Source: Guptibacillus hwajinpoensis (lineage in GTDB: Bacteria > Bacillota > Bacilli > Bacillales > Guptibacillaceae). From it: DNA of 64,000 bases. The translations under genes were made by a program, and so were the position numbers. Below, piece after piece: positions 1 to 8,617 of this stretch; position 1 is the stretch's first letter; each line of letters begins with the position of its first letter. The stretch spans positions 124,001 through 188,000 of the forward strand of contig NZ_LELK01000015.1 of NCBI RefSeq assembly GCF_001039475.1. The letters are read 5' to 3'. Under the pieces are notes generated by a model. It was not told where the DNA came from and made no database searches. It was given only the letters and a program-made list of their open reading frames with translations.

Positions 1-619
1 TAACGATCGCATTAGAAAGTGCTTTACTGATTGCAAACATATGCTTATGACCTGCACGGAATGTTGTGTATGCTTGCTCGTAATTGCCTTCTGTATATTC
101 ATCAAATGTTGTTAGAACCTGATCTTCATGTAATTCTAAAGCTTCTTCCGCTGCTTCTTTAGGAAGGTTACCTTCAGTTGCAGTATCAAGGAACGTGGAG
201 AATTCATCGACGAATTCTTCTACTTCCATTTCAGCTTCTTTACGAAGCTCATCGTTATCTTCTTTTGCAGCCTGTACGAAATCTGAAGAGTAGTCATTAT
301 GACCTCTGAAAATATCCTCGAATTGCTGTGCTGCTTCTTCTCCGTAAACTGAAGCGATAGCTGGCGTCATGTCAGCGGCATTTTGATCAAGTGCTTCCGT
401 TACTTCTTCTGCATCTTCAGCTCCATCGTATGATTTTGTCATAGAGGTAACTGCTAGGACAAAGTGCTCTGATAAAAGCTGATCAAGTGTGGCTCGTAAA
501 TCTGCAGCTGGTGTATTTACTGTTGGTTCTGCATCTGCAGCTCCTGCTACGGATGGGAATAAAAGAGTAAGACCTAATGCTGGAACCATTAATTTTTTAA
601 ATACTTTTTTTAATTTCAT
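1..619 (-). CDS. Secreted helical protein, C-terminus outside the window
   Basis: The reverse strand reads open from an ATG at 619 to the window edge (206 codons). Residues 1-24 form a signal peptide: a KLKKVFKK basic start, a hydrophobic stretch and an Ala-rich cleavage region. The mature part is acidic and mostly helical, with two His-bearing motifs, FRGHNDY and FRAGHKHM, suggesting a repeated helical unit. The sequence AAGGAG precedes the ATG by about 13 nt; an in-frame GTG at 631 sits too close to it. From memory it resembles Bacillus secreted proteins sometimes labelled copper amine oxidase N-terminal-domain proteins, but that domain would lie beyond the edge. Function is unknown. The short plus-strand frame at 489-689 is an antisense shadow. 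Confidence 0.7.
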   Translation of the reverse strand, partial: MKLKKVFKKLMVPALGLTLLFPSVAGAADAEPTVNTPAADLRATLDQLLSEHFVLAVTSMTKSYDGAEDAEEVTEALDQNAADMTPAIASVYGEEAAQQFEDIFRGHNDYSSDFVQAAKEDNDELRKEAEMEVEEFVDEFSTFLDTATEGNLPKEAAEEALELHEDQVLTTFDEYTEGNYEQAYTTFRAGHKHMFAISKALSNAIV

Positions 620-726
620 GTTCCTGTTCACGCTCCTTATTTTAGTAACCGTCATTTTTGAGTACAATCAGCTAACGATCGGGACGTAGAGTTGGATCAT
701 TTTTAGTAGGAACTTTTTTTGAAAGG

Positions 727-834
727 CTATTTTCTTAGGGGTTGTTATTATTAGAGTAGTGGTCAATTTCCGCTCCAGGTGCTAAATGTGGTTTTATACA
801 AAAGTCTTATTAAAGCAAAAAATATTTACGAAAT
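727..834. repeat. Degenerate, internally deleted copy of the MITE-like element
   Basis: This stretch contains the core word caatttccgctccaggtgct. It is flanked by a decayed left end (ggctattttcttagg..gttgtt) and a decayed right end (aaagcaaaaaatatttacg), in the order seen in the complete copy at 22408-22633. The GC-rich centre is missing. It occupies most of the gap between the divergent secreted protein gene and helD; nothing else is visible in that 320-bp gap. Confidence 0.55.
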
Positions 835-941
835 TATTGTTTGAAGTTTCTAAAAACTTTTTGGAGATTAACTGCATTCTATGGTAGGATTAATAGTCCG
901 TCTCACTATTAGAGGCGAATCTCATAAGGAGGTAACTGATC

Positions 942-3059
942 TTGGACCATAAGACTCAAAGTGCCTATCGGAAAGAGAAGCAGCAACTCGAGAAAATCGC
1001 TGCAGAGATTACCAAACAGCAAAAGAATCTAGCAAACTATCCACGTTATTCAGGCAACAATGTAACTGAACAAGTCTTGGAAAGCATTCGGGAAGAAAAC
1101 CGAACGTCGCTCGCAATTGCAGCGAAAGAACCTTATTTCGCAAGAATGGACTTTCAAGAAGTTGATAAAGAATCACGCTCCTATTACATAGGTAAGGTAG
1201 GGGTTGCGCATGAGGATTCACAGGATTCATTGGTAGTGGATTGGCGCGCGCCTGTTGCAAGCATGTTCTATGCGTTTACCGGAGGGGAAGAGGATGTATA
1301 TTATATTTCACCTGACGGATTAATTGATGGAAATATCGAATTGAAACGGAATATTGTTATTCGAAATCAGGAGCTTCAGCGAGTAGTAGACACGTATGTT
1401 GAAGGTAGCGAAGACTTAAGCGGATCAGATGAGTTCCTTCTATATCGTCTAAGTGAAAACAAAGATAATCGACTCCGTGATATCGTTTCAACGATACAAG
1501 CGAAGCAAAATGATATTATCCGAGCAGAACGTACCAAGCCCCTCATTATACAGGGAGCTGCAGGAAGTGGTAAAACAACAGTTGCCCTTCACAGACTTGC
1601 GTATCTTCTATATGAATATCGGGATACAATCCAAGCTGGTCGAATGGTTATTTTTGCACCAAATCGCATGTTCCTGGATTATATTTCAGGCGTCTTACCT
1701 GAACTTGGTGTAGGTGGGATTCAACAATCTACTTTTACAGACTGGACGTTAAGTATGATTGAAGAGAAAGTAGAGCTTAATGCTTCCGGTGATGATTTAC
1801 AAAAATGGTTTGGTAAGAAGCGACCAGAAATCGAAAAAGCTGAAGGCAGAATAAAAGGGTCATTAGCTTTTAAAAAGTGGATAGACAGCTCGCTTGAGGC
1901 GTACAATGCAGCTGTTGGTCCCAAAGGCTCGTTCACACCATTTGAAGATCGTACGTTGTCTGAAGAGAAGGTTCAGCAGTGGTTATCAGATCTGGCCGCT
2001 TATCCGGTGGGGCTAAAGCGTGAAATGATGGTGAACCGATTTAGAGTGTGGATAAAGGAAGAGATTAAGTATATGAAGACTGTCTATGGAAGTCATGTTC
2101 AGAAGGAATATCGAAAGTTAGCGAATGAGAAGCTAAAAGAATATTTTAAAACGTGGCCAAAACAAACAGCTCTTTCTTTCTACAAATCATTATTTCAAAC
2201 CAATACACCTTCTTATATTTCTGCTACAGAAAGAGATCAAGTTTTGAATGGATGGCTAATAAAGGAAACAGCAGGTCGACTCAAGAAAAAACAGCTAACG
2301 CCTGATGACCTAGCCCCGCTTCTTTATATCCAGTTTAAATTGAATGGTATTAATAAAGACGATGTGTTTCAGCATATCGTAATTGATGAAGCGCAAGACT
2401 TTTCACCGTTTCAGATTGCATTATTAATAGAAGTGAATCGAAGTCGTTCATTCACCATTTTAGGGGACCTTGCTCAGGGGATTCACTCCTACAAAGGGAT
2501 TCACAGCTGGGAAGAGTTTCGACAGCTCTTCAATGGAAAGGATCTCTACATTGAGCTTGAACAAAGCTATCGTTCGACGCTAGAGATTATTGAATACGCT
2601 AACGAAGTGATTTCTCATGCTAATATTCCTGTACAACCTGCAGTACCCGTTTTCAGAAGTGGTGAGCGTGTTATACAGCAGAATGTAAAGAAAGACGGTC
2701 AGGTAACTAAATTGTTATCAACCGCAAATGAAATGAGTAAACGTGGCATGAATACCATTGCAATTGTTGGCCGGAGTGAAGAGGAGTGTCATGCATTATT
2801 CGAAGAAGTGAGCAAGCAAGATAAAGAAGCAAATCTCATTACAGCTCAGGATCGTTCTTACGCAGGAGGGTTATCGATTGTTCCAATCTATCTAACAAAA
2901 GGATTGGAATTCGATGGTGTTATCATTGCAGATGCTTGCAAGGAGAATTACCGCAAGGATGCAGAGGATGCTAAGTTGTTATATGTTGGTTGTACTAGAG
3001 CACTGCATGAGTTGAAAATCTTTTATGTAGGAGAGCCTTCACAGTTACTACCAAATTAA
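942..3059 (+). CDS. helD: HelD-type RNA polymerase recycling ATPase (UvrD-like helicase family)
   Basis: This 705-residue protein has the layout of bacterial HelD. It starts with an N-terminal basic coiled coil (about residues 1-70, expected to enter the RNA polymerase secondary channel). A superfamily-1 motor follows, with Walker A GAAGSGKTT (about 205-213), a DEAQD box (about 482-486), GDLAQ and a C-terminal YVGCTRA motif. HelD removes stalled core polymerase from nucleic acid using ATP. The start is a TTG at 942 with AAGGAGG nine bases upstream. It is somewhat shorter than B. subtilis HelD (about 774 residues) and may be a paralogue. It stands alone, divergent from the upstream secreted protein gene. 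Confidence 0.85.
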   Translation: MDHKTQSAYRKEKQQLEKIAAEITKQQKNLANYPRYSGNNVTEQVLESIREENRTSLAIAAKEPYFARMDFQEVDKESRSYYIGKVGVAHEDSQDSLVVDWRAPVASMFYAFTGGEEDVYYISPDGLIDGNIELKRNIVIRNQELQRVVDTYVEGSEDLSGSDEFLLYRLSENKDNRLRDIVSTIQAKQNDIIRAERTKPLIIQGAAGSGKTTVALHRLAYLLYEYRDTIQAGRMVIFAPNRMFLDYISGVLPELGVGGIQQSTFTDWTLSMIEEKVELNASGDDLQKWFGKKRPEIEKAEGRIKGSLAFKKWIDSSLEAYNAAVGPKGSFTPFEDRTLSEEKVQQWLSDLAAYPVGLKREMMVNRFRVWIKEEIKYMKTVYGSHVQKEYRKLANEKLKEYFKTWPKQTALSFYKSLFQTNTPSYISATERDQVLNGWLIKETAGRLKKKQLTPDDLAPLLYIQFKLNGINKDDVFQHIVIDEAQDFSPFQIALLIEVNRSRSFTILGDLAQGIHSYKGIHSWEEFRQLFNGKDLYIELEQSYRSTLEIIEYANEVISHANIPVQPAVPVFRSGERVIQQNVKKDGQVTKLLSTANEMSKRGMNTIAIVGRSEEECHALFEEVSKQDKEANLITAQDRSYAGGLSIVPIYLTKGLEFDGVIIADACKENYRKDAEDAKLLYVGCTRALHELKIFYVGEPSQLLPN

Positions 3060-3111
3060 ATAAACGTTTGTTTAAATATTTTTGAAGTAAAAAGGTGATA
3101 GGACTATTTAA

Positions 3112-3140
3112 GGGGGTCTGACCCCAGTTTGACCCCGTCC
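3112..3140. repeat. Short inverted repeat downstream of helD
   Basis: The sequence ggggtctgacccc is self-complementary and is followed by a second gacccc. There is no T-tract, so it is not a typical intrinsic terminator for helD. It may simply be a REP-like intergenic palindrome. Confidence 0.4.
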
Positions 3141-3195
3141 TTTCCACTCAACATCCAATCTACTAAAGCCGATAATATAGGTATTACAATAAAAC

Positions 3196-3287
3196 TGAAA
3201 AGGCAAACCTGTTGAAAAGCAGGGACGCAAAGTTATGGGCCTGTCCGCACGAATGCGAATGGCTGCCAGACTGCCAGGCTACCTTTT
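3196..3287 (+). promoter_or_regulatory. Cyclic di-GMP-I (GEMM-I) riboswitch
   Basis: The leader carries the hallmark GEMM-I words in order: GGCAAACC (3202-3209), a P2 hairpin, GGGACGCAAAG (3222-3232), GGCCT, then a P3 region ending GCCAGGCTACC (3273-3283). P1 can form between AAAAGG (3198-3203) and CCTTTT (3282-3287). The same CCTTTT could pair with AAAAGG (3305-3310) in the Shine-Dalgarno of the next gene. Ligand-stabilised P1 would therefore free the ribosome site, which suggests a translational ON switch. The aptamer identity is well supported by conserved words; the direction of control is inference. Confidence 0.88.
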
Positions 3288-3320
3288 GAGCGCTGGGTTC
3301 AGAAAAAAGGAGAGCTACAT

Positions 3321-4223
3321 GTGAAGAAGTTAACTGTTGCTGTTGGGATTCTCTTTTTTGTACTGACGTTCTTTATGGGGGCGATTGATTTGTCTGAAGG
3401 GAAGGCTGAGGCAATGGAAGCAAATAGAAGTCTCGCCACGTGGCTTTGGGATACAAAACAGATTGAGACAAAGCCTAATGAAATTATTCAATTCCTAGAG
3501 GAAAAACAGGCGACGGATGTTTACTTGCAAATTAATCGTTCAATCGCTAATTCGTCCTATCATACATTCATTGAGAATGCTTGGTCGAAAGGGATCAATG
3601 TACATGCGTTAGACGGTGCGCCAAACTGGGCAACAAGTAAAGGTGAAATCTATCAAGATCGATTATTTACTTGGCTTGAAGAGTATCAAATGGATGCTAA
3701 AGTGGCTCAACAGTTTAGAGGAGTTCACCTCGATATAGAGCCATACCTTCACTCAGGTTGGACGAACAATTACCAGCGGACAATAGCTTTTTACCAGGAT
3801 CGACTTTCTGACGGAAAAGAGCGAACTAATCTTCTAGGACTCACGTTTGGCGTTGATACCCCTTTCTGGTTTGATGAACAATCATATAATAACAAGTACG
3901 GAATAGGAAAGCTTTCTGAATGGGTTATTCAAAAAGCGGACCACACAACTCTCATGGCTTATCGTGATCATGCAGATGGTGAAAATGGCATTATTAAGCT
4001 AGTAGAAAACGAAATAATGTTTGCTGAGCAAAACGGCAAAAAAGTATCGATAGCTGTGGAAACAGGTCAAACTTCAGAAGCGACTTATCTGTCCTTTTAC
4101 GAAGAAGGCTCGGCTATTATGGATCAAGAGCTTCTTAAAGTAAGTGCAGCATATGGAACTTCACCAGCAATGAGTGGTTACGGTATTCATTACGTTGATA
4201 GTTGGATGGAATTAAAACCTTAA
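3321..4223 (+). CDS. Secreted TIM-barrel-like protein under c-di-GMP riboswitch control
   Basis: This 300-residue protein has an N-terminal signal or anchor segment (about residues 1-31, ending near KAEA). Next comes a single domain with alternating strand/helix character and glycosidase-like motifs: GVHLDIEPY (about 134-142) with a D-x-E pair, and LMAYRDHADG further on. Similar signatures occur in TIM-barrel glycoside hydrolases, so an extracellular polysaccharide substrate is plausible, but no family can be named with certainty. The start is a GTG at 3321, preceded by AAAAAAGGAG. It is monocistronic between the riboswitch and a strong terminator. The riboswitch links it to c-di-GMP-controlled surface or biofilm behaviour. 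Confidence 0.75.
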   Translation: MKKLTVAVGILFFVLTFFMGAIDLSEGKAEAMEANRSLATWLWDTKQIETKPNEIIQFLEEKQATDVYLQINRSIANSSYHTFIENAWSKGINVHALDGAPNWATSKGEIYQDRLFTWLEEYQMDAKVAQQFRGVHLDIEPYLHSGWTNNYQRTIAFYQDRLSDGKERTNLLGLTFGVDTPFWFDEQSYNNKYGIGKLSEWVIQKADHTTLMAYRDHADGENGIIKLVENEIMFAEQNGKKVSIAVETGQTSEATYLSFYEEGSAIMDQELLKVSAAYGTSPAMSGYGIHYVDSWMELKP

Positions 4224-4230
4224 CTAATTA

Positions 4231-4264
4231 AAATCCCGCATGGCTCTAGAGCCATGCGGGATTT
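4231..4264. terminator. Bidirectional intrinsic terminator
   Basis: A near-perfect palindrome with stem CCCGCATGGCTC/GAGCCATGCGGG is flanked by A-rich and T-rich ends. It lies between the convergent secreted protein gene and ywbE, and can serve both strands. Confidence 0.85.
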
Positions 4265-4281
4265 ATGTGTAAGATAAGGCA

Positions 4282-4473
4282 TTATAAAATCGTTTTAACA
4301 CGACCAACCTGTCCATCTTCTAGGCGTACTTTAATGCCATGGGGATGTGTGGGAGATTTTGTTAATACGTCTTTGACAATCCCTTTAGTTGTTTTTCCTG
4401 TACGCTGATCTTGTTTCAAGACAATTTCAACGGTCTTACCTGGCGTAATATTACTTCGATTCTGTCCGTTCAT
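4282..4473 (-). CDS. ywbE: YwbE family protein (DUF2196)
   Basis: This small basic protein of 63 residues has the YwbE/DUF2196 pattern: an N-terminal NITPG segment, KQDQRTGK in the middle, then THPHGIKVRLEDGQVGRV toward the C-terminus. The fold is probably a small beta barrel (KOW/SH3-like). The molecular role is not established. Its ATG lies inside the end of the upstream ytzI-like gene (23-bp overlap), so the two are translationally linked. Transcription ends at the palindrome just downstream. Confidence 0.85.
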   Translation of the reverse strand: MNGQNRSNITPGKTVEIVLKQDQRTGKTTKGIVKDVLTKSPTHPHGIKVRLEDGQVGRVKTIL

Positions 4474-4630
4474 TCGTTCCCTCTTCCTCTGCCCATTCGT
4501 TTTGATCCTGTCCTGGCAACGGATCGACAGTGTGTTTTACACTATATCCTTTTGATACAGCAAGTCCAAAAGCAGCGGCAATGACAATCGTCATAATGAC
4601 TACGACAATGACCATAATTGTAATAACCAT
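4451..4630 (-). CDS. ytzI: YtzI-like small single-pass membrane protein
   Basis: This 59-residue frame starts at the ATG at 4630. It begins with a transmembrane helix (residues 1-25, almost all V, I, M, A), followed by SKGYSVKHTVDPLPG and an acidic tail ending in ESK. The KGY..KHTxDPLP block is what I recall for Bacillus YtzI proteins. GGAGAGG precedes the start. It overlaps the ywbE start downstream, forming a two-gene unit. Function is unknown. Confidence 0.7.
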   Translation of the reverse strand: MVITIMVIVVVIMTIVIAAAFGLAVSKGYSVKHTVDPLPGQDQNEWAEEEGTNERTESK

Positions 4631-4842
4631 TCCCGGGGCCCCTCTCCGTGATGTCTAACTTCACTTTACCATGATTGAGAACGTTAAGATAGCCGATGCT
4701 TTAGTCATGCTAGTTTAACACTTCTAAATAAATTGATACCTGTCTTTTATAAGCCTCTAGTCGTATACAAAAATATAGCTCTAGTTCATTATGCATTGCT
4801 CCAGAAGTAGCTAGAATGAAGGTAAGAAAGGAGGCGATCACG

Positions 4843-5184
4843 TTGAAAAAGATTGGATTGGTGATGATCGGAATAATTGCTGCCGTCATTCTACTCTCGA
4901 ATTTAGGTTCATTATTAGGCATGATCCTAAGCGTGGGTGTGCTATACCTAGCAATTAAGAAATTTATTAAAGCAGATGCAACAACAGGGAAAGTGATTTG
5001 GGGATTGATTGGTTTTATTGGTTTAAGTACCGCAGTAGCCAACATGCCAGCGATTCTTGGTATTCTCGCCATCTATATTTTGTATGTCGTGTATAGAAAG
5101 TGGAATGAATTAGGTGAAAAAAAGGATGACAATGATCCTTTCCCACATTTTGAGAAACAATGGGATGAATTAAAAAAGAGCTAA
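4843..5184 (+). CDS. liaI: LiaI-like small membrane protein of the Lia stress operon
   Basis: This is the first gene of a five-gene lia operon. The 113-residue product has three to four hydrophobic helices (residues 1-80) and a charged tail ending FEKQWDELKKS, which parallels LiaI. In B. subtilis LiaI anchors LiaH to the membrane. I chose the TTG at 4843 because AAGGAGG lies eight bases upstream (4828-4834 region); an in-frame ATG at 4816 has no ribosome site. Expression is expected to be driven by LiaR under cell-wall antibiotic stress, though I could not confirm a LiaR box. Confidence 0.8.
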   Translation: MKKIGLVMIGIIAAVILLSNLGSLLGMILSVGVLYLAIKKFIKADATTGKVIWGLIGFIGLSTAVANMPAILGILAIYILYVVYRKWNELGEKKDDNDPFPHFEKQWDELKKS

Positions 5185-5204
5185 TCAATTCTAAAGGAGT
5201 GTGT

Positions 5205-5852
5205 ATGATGACTAGTTTAATCAATCGGATTAAAACGTCAATTGAAGCAGATTTCCACAGTATTCTTGACCAAAAAGAAGAGAAAAATCCGATCGCGCAT
5301 CTAAATCATTATGTGCGGCAATGTGAACAAGAAGTAGAGAAAGCAGGCAAACTTATTGAGCGACAGTCAATGCTTAAAAGAGAGTTTGAGCGTGAGCTTC
5401 ATAAAGCAAGAATGAATGTAGAGAAGCGGGCGAGACAAGCGGATCTAGCGAAAGTAGCAGGTGAAGAGGAATTGTATGAATATGCTAAGCAAGATCAATT
5501 ACAGTATGAGGAGAGAGCTGATTGGTTATCTCAATCCATGGATGAGGCAAGTAAAGAGCTTACAAGACTTGAGCAAAAATATGAGAAAATGAAACATAAG
5601 CTGAAAGACCTTACCATCAAGCGAATGGAACTAATGGGCAAGGAAAATAGTCTCAGGGCGCATCATAAAATGGATGTTGTCCTTAATCAAAGTCAACTAG
5701 ATGAGTCGTTTAATCGTTTTGACGAGACACAAAATTATATTGAGAAACTCGAGAATAAAATGAATCGTCAGTTTCATATGTCGACTAATGATGCTAAGTT
5801 ATTATCACTTGAAAAAAATGCAAAACGACATGAAAGCGACTCAAATTCTTAA
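5205..5852 (+). CDS. liaH: LiaH, PspA/IM30 family phage-shock protein
   Basis: This 215-residue protein is almost wholly heptad-rich coiled coil. It carries the PspA/IM30 architecture: an N-terminal amphipathic helix, the AHLNHYVRQCEQEVEKA segment near residues 29-45, and long charged helices to about 200. PspA-type proteins oligomerise on the inner face of the membrane and protect it during envelope stress. The ATG at 5205 or 5208 is the start (AAAGGAG at 5193-5199). It follows liaI by 20 bp. LiaH is normally the most strongly induced Lia product. Confidence 0.85.
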   Translation: MMTSLINRIKTSIEADFHSILDQKEEKNPIAHLNHYVRQCEQEVEKAGKLIERQSMLKREFERELHKARMNVEKRARQADLAKVAGEEELYEYAKQDQLQYEERADWLSQSMDEASKELTRLEQKYEKMKHKLKDLTIKRMELMGKENSLRAHHKMDVVLNQSQLDESFNRFDETQNYIEKLENKMNRQFHMSTNDAKLLSLEKNAKRHESDSNS

Positions 5853-5953
5853 CGATTTAATGGTATTCTAAAAGAGAGTGCGATTCCTTTTATATCCATT
5901 AAATGATAAAGCTAAGCATTCAAGATTATAAACACAAGGACGGAGGGACTTCT

Positions 5954-6679
5954 ATGTGGAAAGGGAGAAATATTGACACCGTGAATGGACTTCTCTTAAT
6001 CGGAGTCATTCTTGTATTACTAGAAGTATCCTTAAATGGAGGCCTTCTGTTCTTATTAATTATGTCAGCCGCCTTTGTTTATTTTGGGCGTAAACGTCTA
6101 CCAAGAACAACAGGAAAAGTATTTATTGGGATAGGATTGTTCTTTTCTATAACAACAATTATGAATATGGTTGTTGTAAAGTTTTTTCTACTCGTGCTTC
6201 TCGTGTACCTGGGCTTTCAATTCTATCAATCTAAACAAAAGCCGAAGAAAATTAGACCTGTTATTGAAAAGCCTCAGCACGCGAATGAAAATCTCTTCAA
6301 GCAACAACCAATTCTACAAAACAAGTGGATAGGACGTCAAAAAACCCATGATCATGTTTACGAATGGAATGATGTGAACATCCAGGCGGGTTTTGGCGAA
6401 ACAATTATCGATTTAAGTTATACGGTTCTCCCAAAAGGAGAGTCGTTAATCATGATTAGAAGCTTCGTAGGTAAGGTGCAGGTTCTCATTCCTTATGAGC
6501 TTGAGGTGAGTATCCAACATTCTGTAATGATCGGTTCAGCTTCTTTATTTGACCATGATGAGGAAAGTGCTCTAAACCAGGTCCTATCTTACAAAACGAA
6601 TGGATATGATGAAGCGTCAGAGAAAGTAAAGCTTGTAACGTCAATTTTTGCAGGTGATTTAGAGGTGAAGCGCGTATGA
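5954..6679 (+). CDS. liaF: LiaF, negative regulator of the LiaSR two-component system
   Basis: The product is 241 residues, the same length as B. subtilis LiaF as I recall it. It has four predicted membrane helices (residues 10-100), a linker, and a C-terminal cytoplasmic DUF2154-type beta domain (about 125-241) with VLPKGESLIMIRSFVGKVQV. LiaF holds the kinase LiaS in the off state in unstressed cells. I chose the ATG at 5954, preceded by GGAGGG; the frame extends to an ATG at 5903 that lacks a ribosome site. The stop overlaps the liaS start (ATGA). There is no liaG between liaH and liaF, unlike B. subtilis. Confidence 0.88.
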   Translation: MWKGRNIDTVNGLLLIGVILVLLEVSLNGGLLFLLIMSAAFVYFGRKRLPRTTGKVFIGIGLFFSITTIMNMVVVKFFLLVLLVYLGFQFYQSKQKPKKIRPVIEKPQHANENLFKQQPILQNKWIGRQKTHDHVYEWNDVNIQAGFGETIIDLSYTVLPKGESLIMIRSFVGKVQVLIPYELEVSIQHSVMIGSASLFDHDEESALNQVLSYKTNGYDEASEKVKLVTSIFAGDLEVKRV

Positions 6680-7707
6680 GTTTAATACAACGTCATATTG
6701 TATTTGGTGCATCCCTCTCACTTTTTCTCCTTCTTTTTTTTACAGTTGCCTATTTATCCGTTTTTCCGCCTGCTTCCTTATCGTTGTTAATGGAAAAAAA
6801 GTTAATGGATTTGCCTTTTGCATTAATTCTGCCAATTCTATCGTTGATGATTGGAGTAGCTGCAGGGGGATTCTCAGGGGTTTATTCTAGTAAAGAGCTT
6901 CAGCAAATTGCAGATACGCTTGAAGAATTAGATAAAGGCAGAACGATACATATGAGTGAGAGTAAAAGCGTAGTTGGTGTTTTCGATCAAATTAGGAAAC
7001 TACAGAATCGAATGAACGAACAGACAAGATTAGCGCAAAAACTGGCGAATGAGAAAGCCGAAGATCATGAAAAACGTGTGCAGAAAGTAGTTTCTGAAGA
7101 GCGTAATCGATTGGCGCGGGAGTTACACGATTCAGTTAGTCAGCAGCTGTTTGCGGCTTCTATGTTAATGAGTACTATAACGGAAACACTTGATGAGGCA
7201 GATAAAAATGAAACAAAACATCTCAGAATGGTCGAAGAGACAATTCACCAATCTCAGCTAGAAATGCGTGCGCTTCTTCTACACCTTAGACCAGCCGCGC
7301 TAAAAGGTAAGCCTTTAGAAGAAGGGATGAAAGACCTTCTAAACGAATTATCTCAGAAGGTGCCGATTGAAGTGCAATGGAAGATAGAATCCATTGCGCT
7401 GGATAAAGGTGTTGAAGACCACTTATTTCGCATTCTCCAGGAATCAGTTTCAAATACATTAAGGCATGCGAAAGCAACTAAACTTGATGTTCTACTTATT
7501 TATAGAGAGGGACGAATCATTCTCCGTATTGTTGATAATGGTGTTGGTTTTAAAATGGCAGACCATAAAGTAGCATCTTATGGGCTACAGAATATGAATG
7601 AACGAGCAATTGAAATTGGAGGTACCCTTAAACTAATAAGTCTTCCGCAAAAAGGAACAAGATTAGAAGTGAGTGTACCACTTGTTGGGGGTGAACGGCA
7701 TGATTGA
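6676..7707 (+). CDS. liaS: LiaS sensor histidine kinase
   Basis: This 343-residue kinase has two membrane helices (about 8-30 and 46-68) separated by a very short extracellular loop, typical of intramembrane-sensing kinases. A HAMP-like and coiled-coil region (70-140) follows. The HisKA_3 dimerisation domain has EERNRLARELHDS with His151 as the phosphoacceptor. A HATPase domain carries the N-box ESVSNTLRHA and the G-box DNGVGF. It phosphorylates LiaR in response to wall damage, restrained by LiaF. It overlaps liaF by 4 bp and liaR by 8 bp, so translation is coupled. Confidence 0.92.
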   Translation: MSLIQRHIVFGASLSLFLLLFFTVAYLSVFPPASLSLLMEKKLMDLPFALILPILSLMIGVAAGGFSGVYSSKELQQIADTLEELDKGRTIHMSESKSVVGVFDQIRKLQNRMNEQTRLAQKLANEKAEDHEKRVQKVVSEERNRLARELHDSVSQQLFAASMLMSTITETLDEADKNETKHLRMVEETIHQSQLEMRALLLHLRPAALKGKPLEEGMKDLLNELSQKVPIEVQWKIESIALDKGVEDHLFRILQESVSNTLRHAKATKLDVLLIYREGRIILRIVDNGVGFKMADHKVASYGLQNMNERAIEIGGTLKLISLPQKGTRLEVSVPLVGGERHD

Positions 7708-8332
7708 AGTATTGTTTGTCGATGATCATGAAATGGTAAGGATCGGAGTTTCCTCGTATTTATCGGCTCAGCCTGATATTAACGTTGTAGCAGAAGCGGA
7801 TAATGGTAGTGAAGGTGCAGAACTTGCCCTATCCCTTCGTCCGGATATCATCTTAATGGACCTCGTGATGGGAGAGATGGATGGAGTCGAAGCGACGAAG
7901 GTGATTATTGAACAATGGCCAGAAGCAAAAATAATTATTGTAACTAGTTTTCTTGATGATGAGAAAGTGTATCCGGCACTTGAAGCGGGCGCGACAAGTT
8001 ATATGCTAAAAACATCAAAAGCAGTTGAAATCGCGAATGCGATTCGCAAAACGTTTCATGGTGAGTCCGTTCTTGAGCCAGAAGTAACTGGCAAAATGAT
8101 GACACGCATGCGCCATCGCTCAAAGACATTACCACATGAAGAACTAACTGATCGAGAAACCGAGATCCTCATGCTGATGGCTCAGGGTAAAACGAACCAG
8201 ACTATTGCTGATGAGTTGTTTATTGCTCTTAAAACAGTGAAAGTTCATGTAAGTAATATTCTTGGGAAGCTTGAAGTCCACGATCGCACCCAGGCAGTTA
8301 TCTATGCGTTTAAAAATAATCTCATAAAATAA
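7700..8332 (+). CDS. liaR: LiaR response regulator (NarL/LuxR family)
   Basis: The 210-residue regulator has a receiver domain (residues 1-120) with acidic pocket DD at 8-9, phosphoacceptor Asp54 and the conserved Lys near 103. A C-terminal LuxR-type helix-turn-helix follows (LTDRETEILMLMAQGKTN...). It should activate the lia operon. The real start is the ATG at 7700, inside the last codons of liaS; the in-frame TTG at 7673 would add nine residues not seen in the family. It is the last gene of the operon and is followed by a terminator. Confidence 0.92.
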   Translation: MIEVLFVDDHEMVRIGVSSYLSAQPDINVVAEADNGSEGAELALSLRPDIILMDLVMGEMDGVEATKVIIEQWPEAKIIIVTSFLDDEKVYPALEAGATSYMLKTSKAVEIANAIRKTFHGESVLEPEVTGKMMTRMRHRSKTLPHEELTDRETEILMLMAQGKTNQTIADELFIALKTVKVHVSNILGKLEVHDRTQAVIYAFKNNLIK

Positions 8333-8347
8333 ACAGGATAGAAAAGA

Positions 8348-8380
8348 AGCAAAACAGTAGCTGTTATTGCTTTTTTTTTT
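8348..8380 (+). terminator. Intrinsic terminator of the lia operon
   Basis: A stem AGCAAaACAG / CTGTtaTTGCT is followed by a run of ten T residues. The remaining 230 bp to the next gene hold only AT-rich DNA with a possible promoter for yitT; no further feature is evident. Confidence 0.85.
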
Positions 8381-8617
8381 GCCCTAATTTCTTATGTCAG
8401 TTTTTTCTTAAGATATGGGTATAGTAAGCGAAAATTCCGAAAATTCTTGTATATCCTTGTCGAAATAGGACGAAAGTATAGGTATTATATACTATTTCCG
8501 ACTTGTAACCGCTTCATAATAAAATCTTATGTTTAGACTGTTTACAAAGCTTCAAATCCCTATTATAATCCCGATTGTGCTAATGAAACGAAAACAAAAC
8601 AACGGGAGGGATAATAG

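Noticed and set aside
3112-3140. Intrinsic terminator of helD
   Set aside because: The inverted repeat has no following T-tract and the loop is tight; it was kept only as a palindrome.
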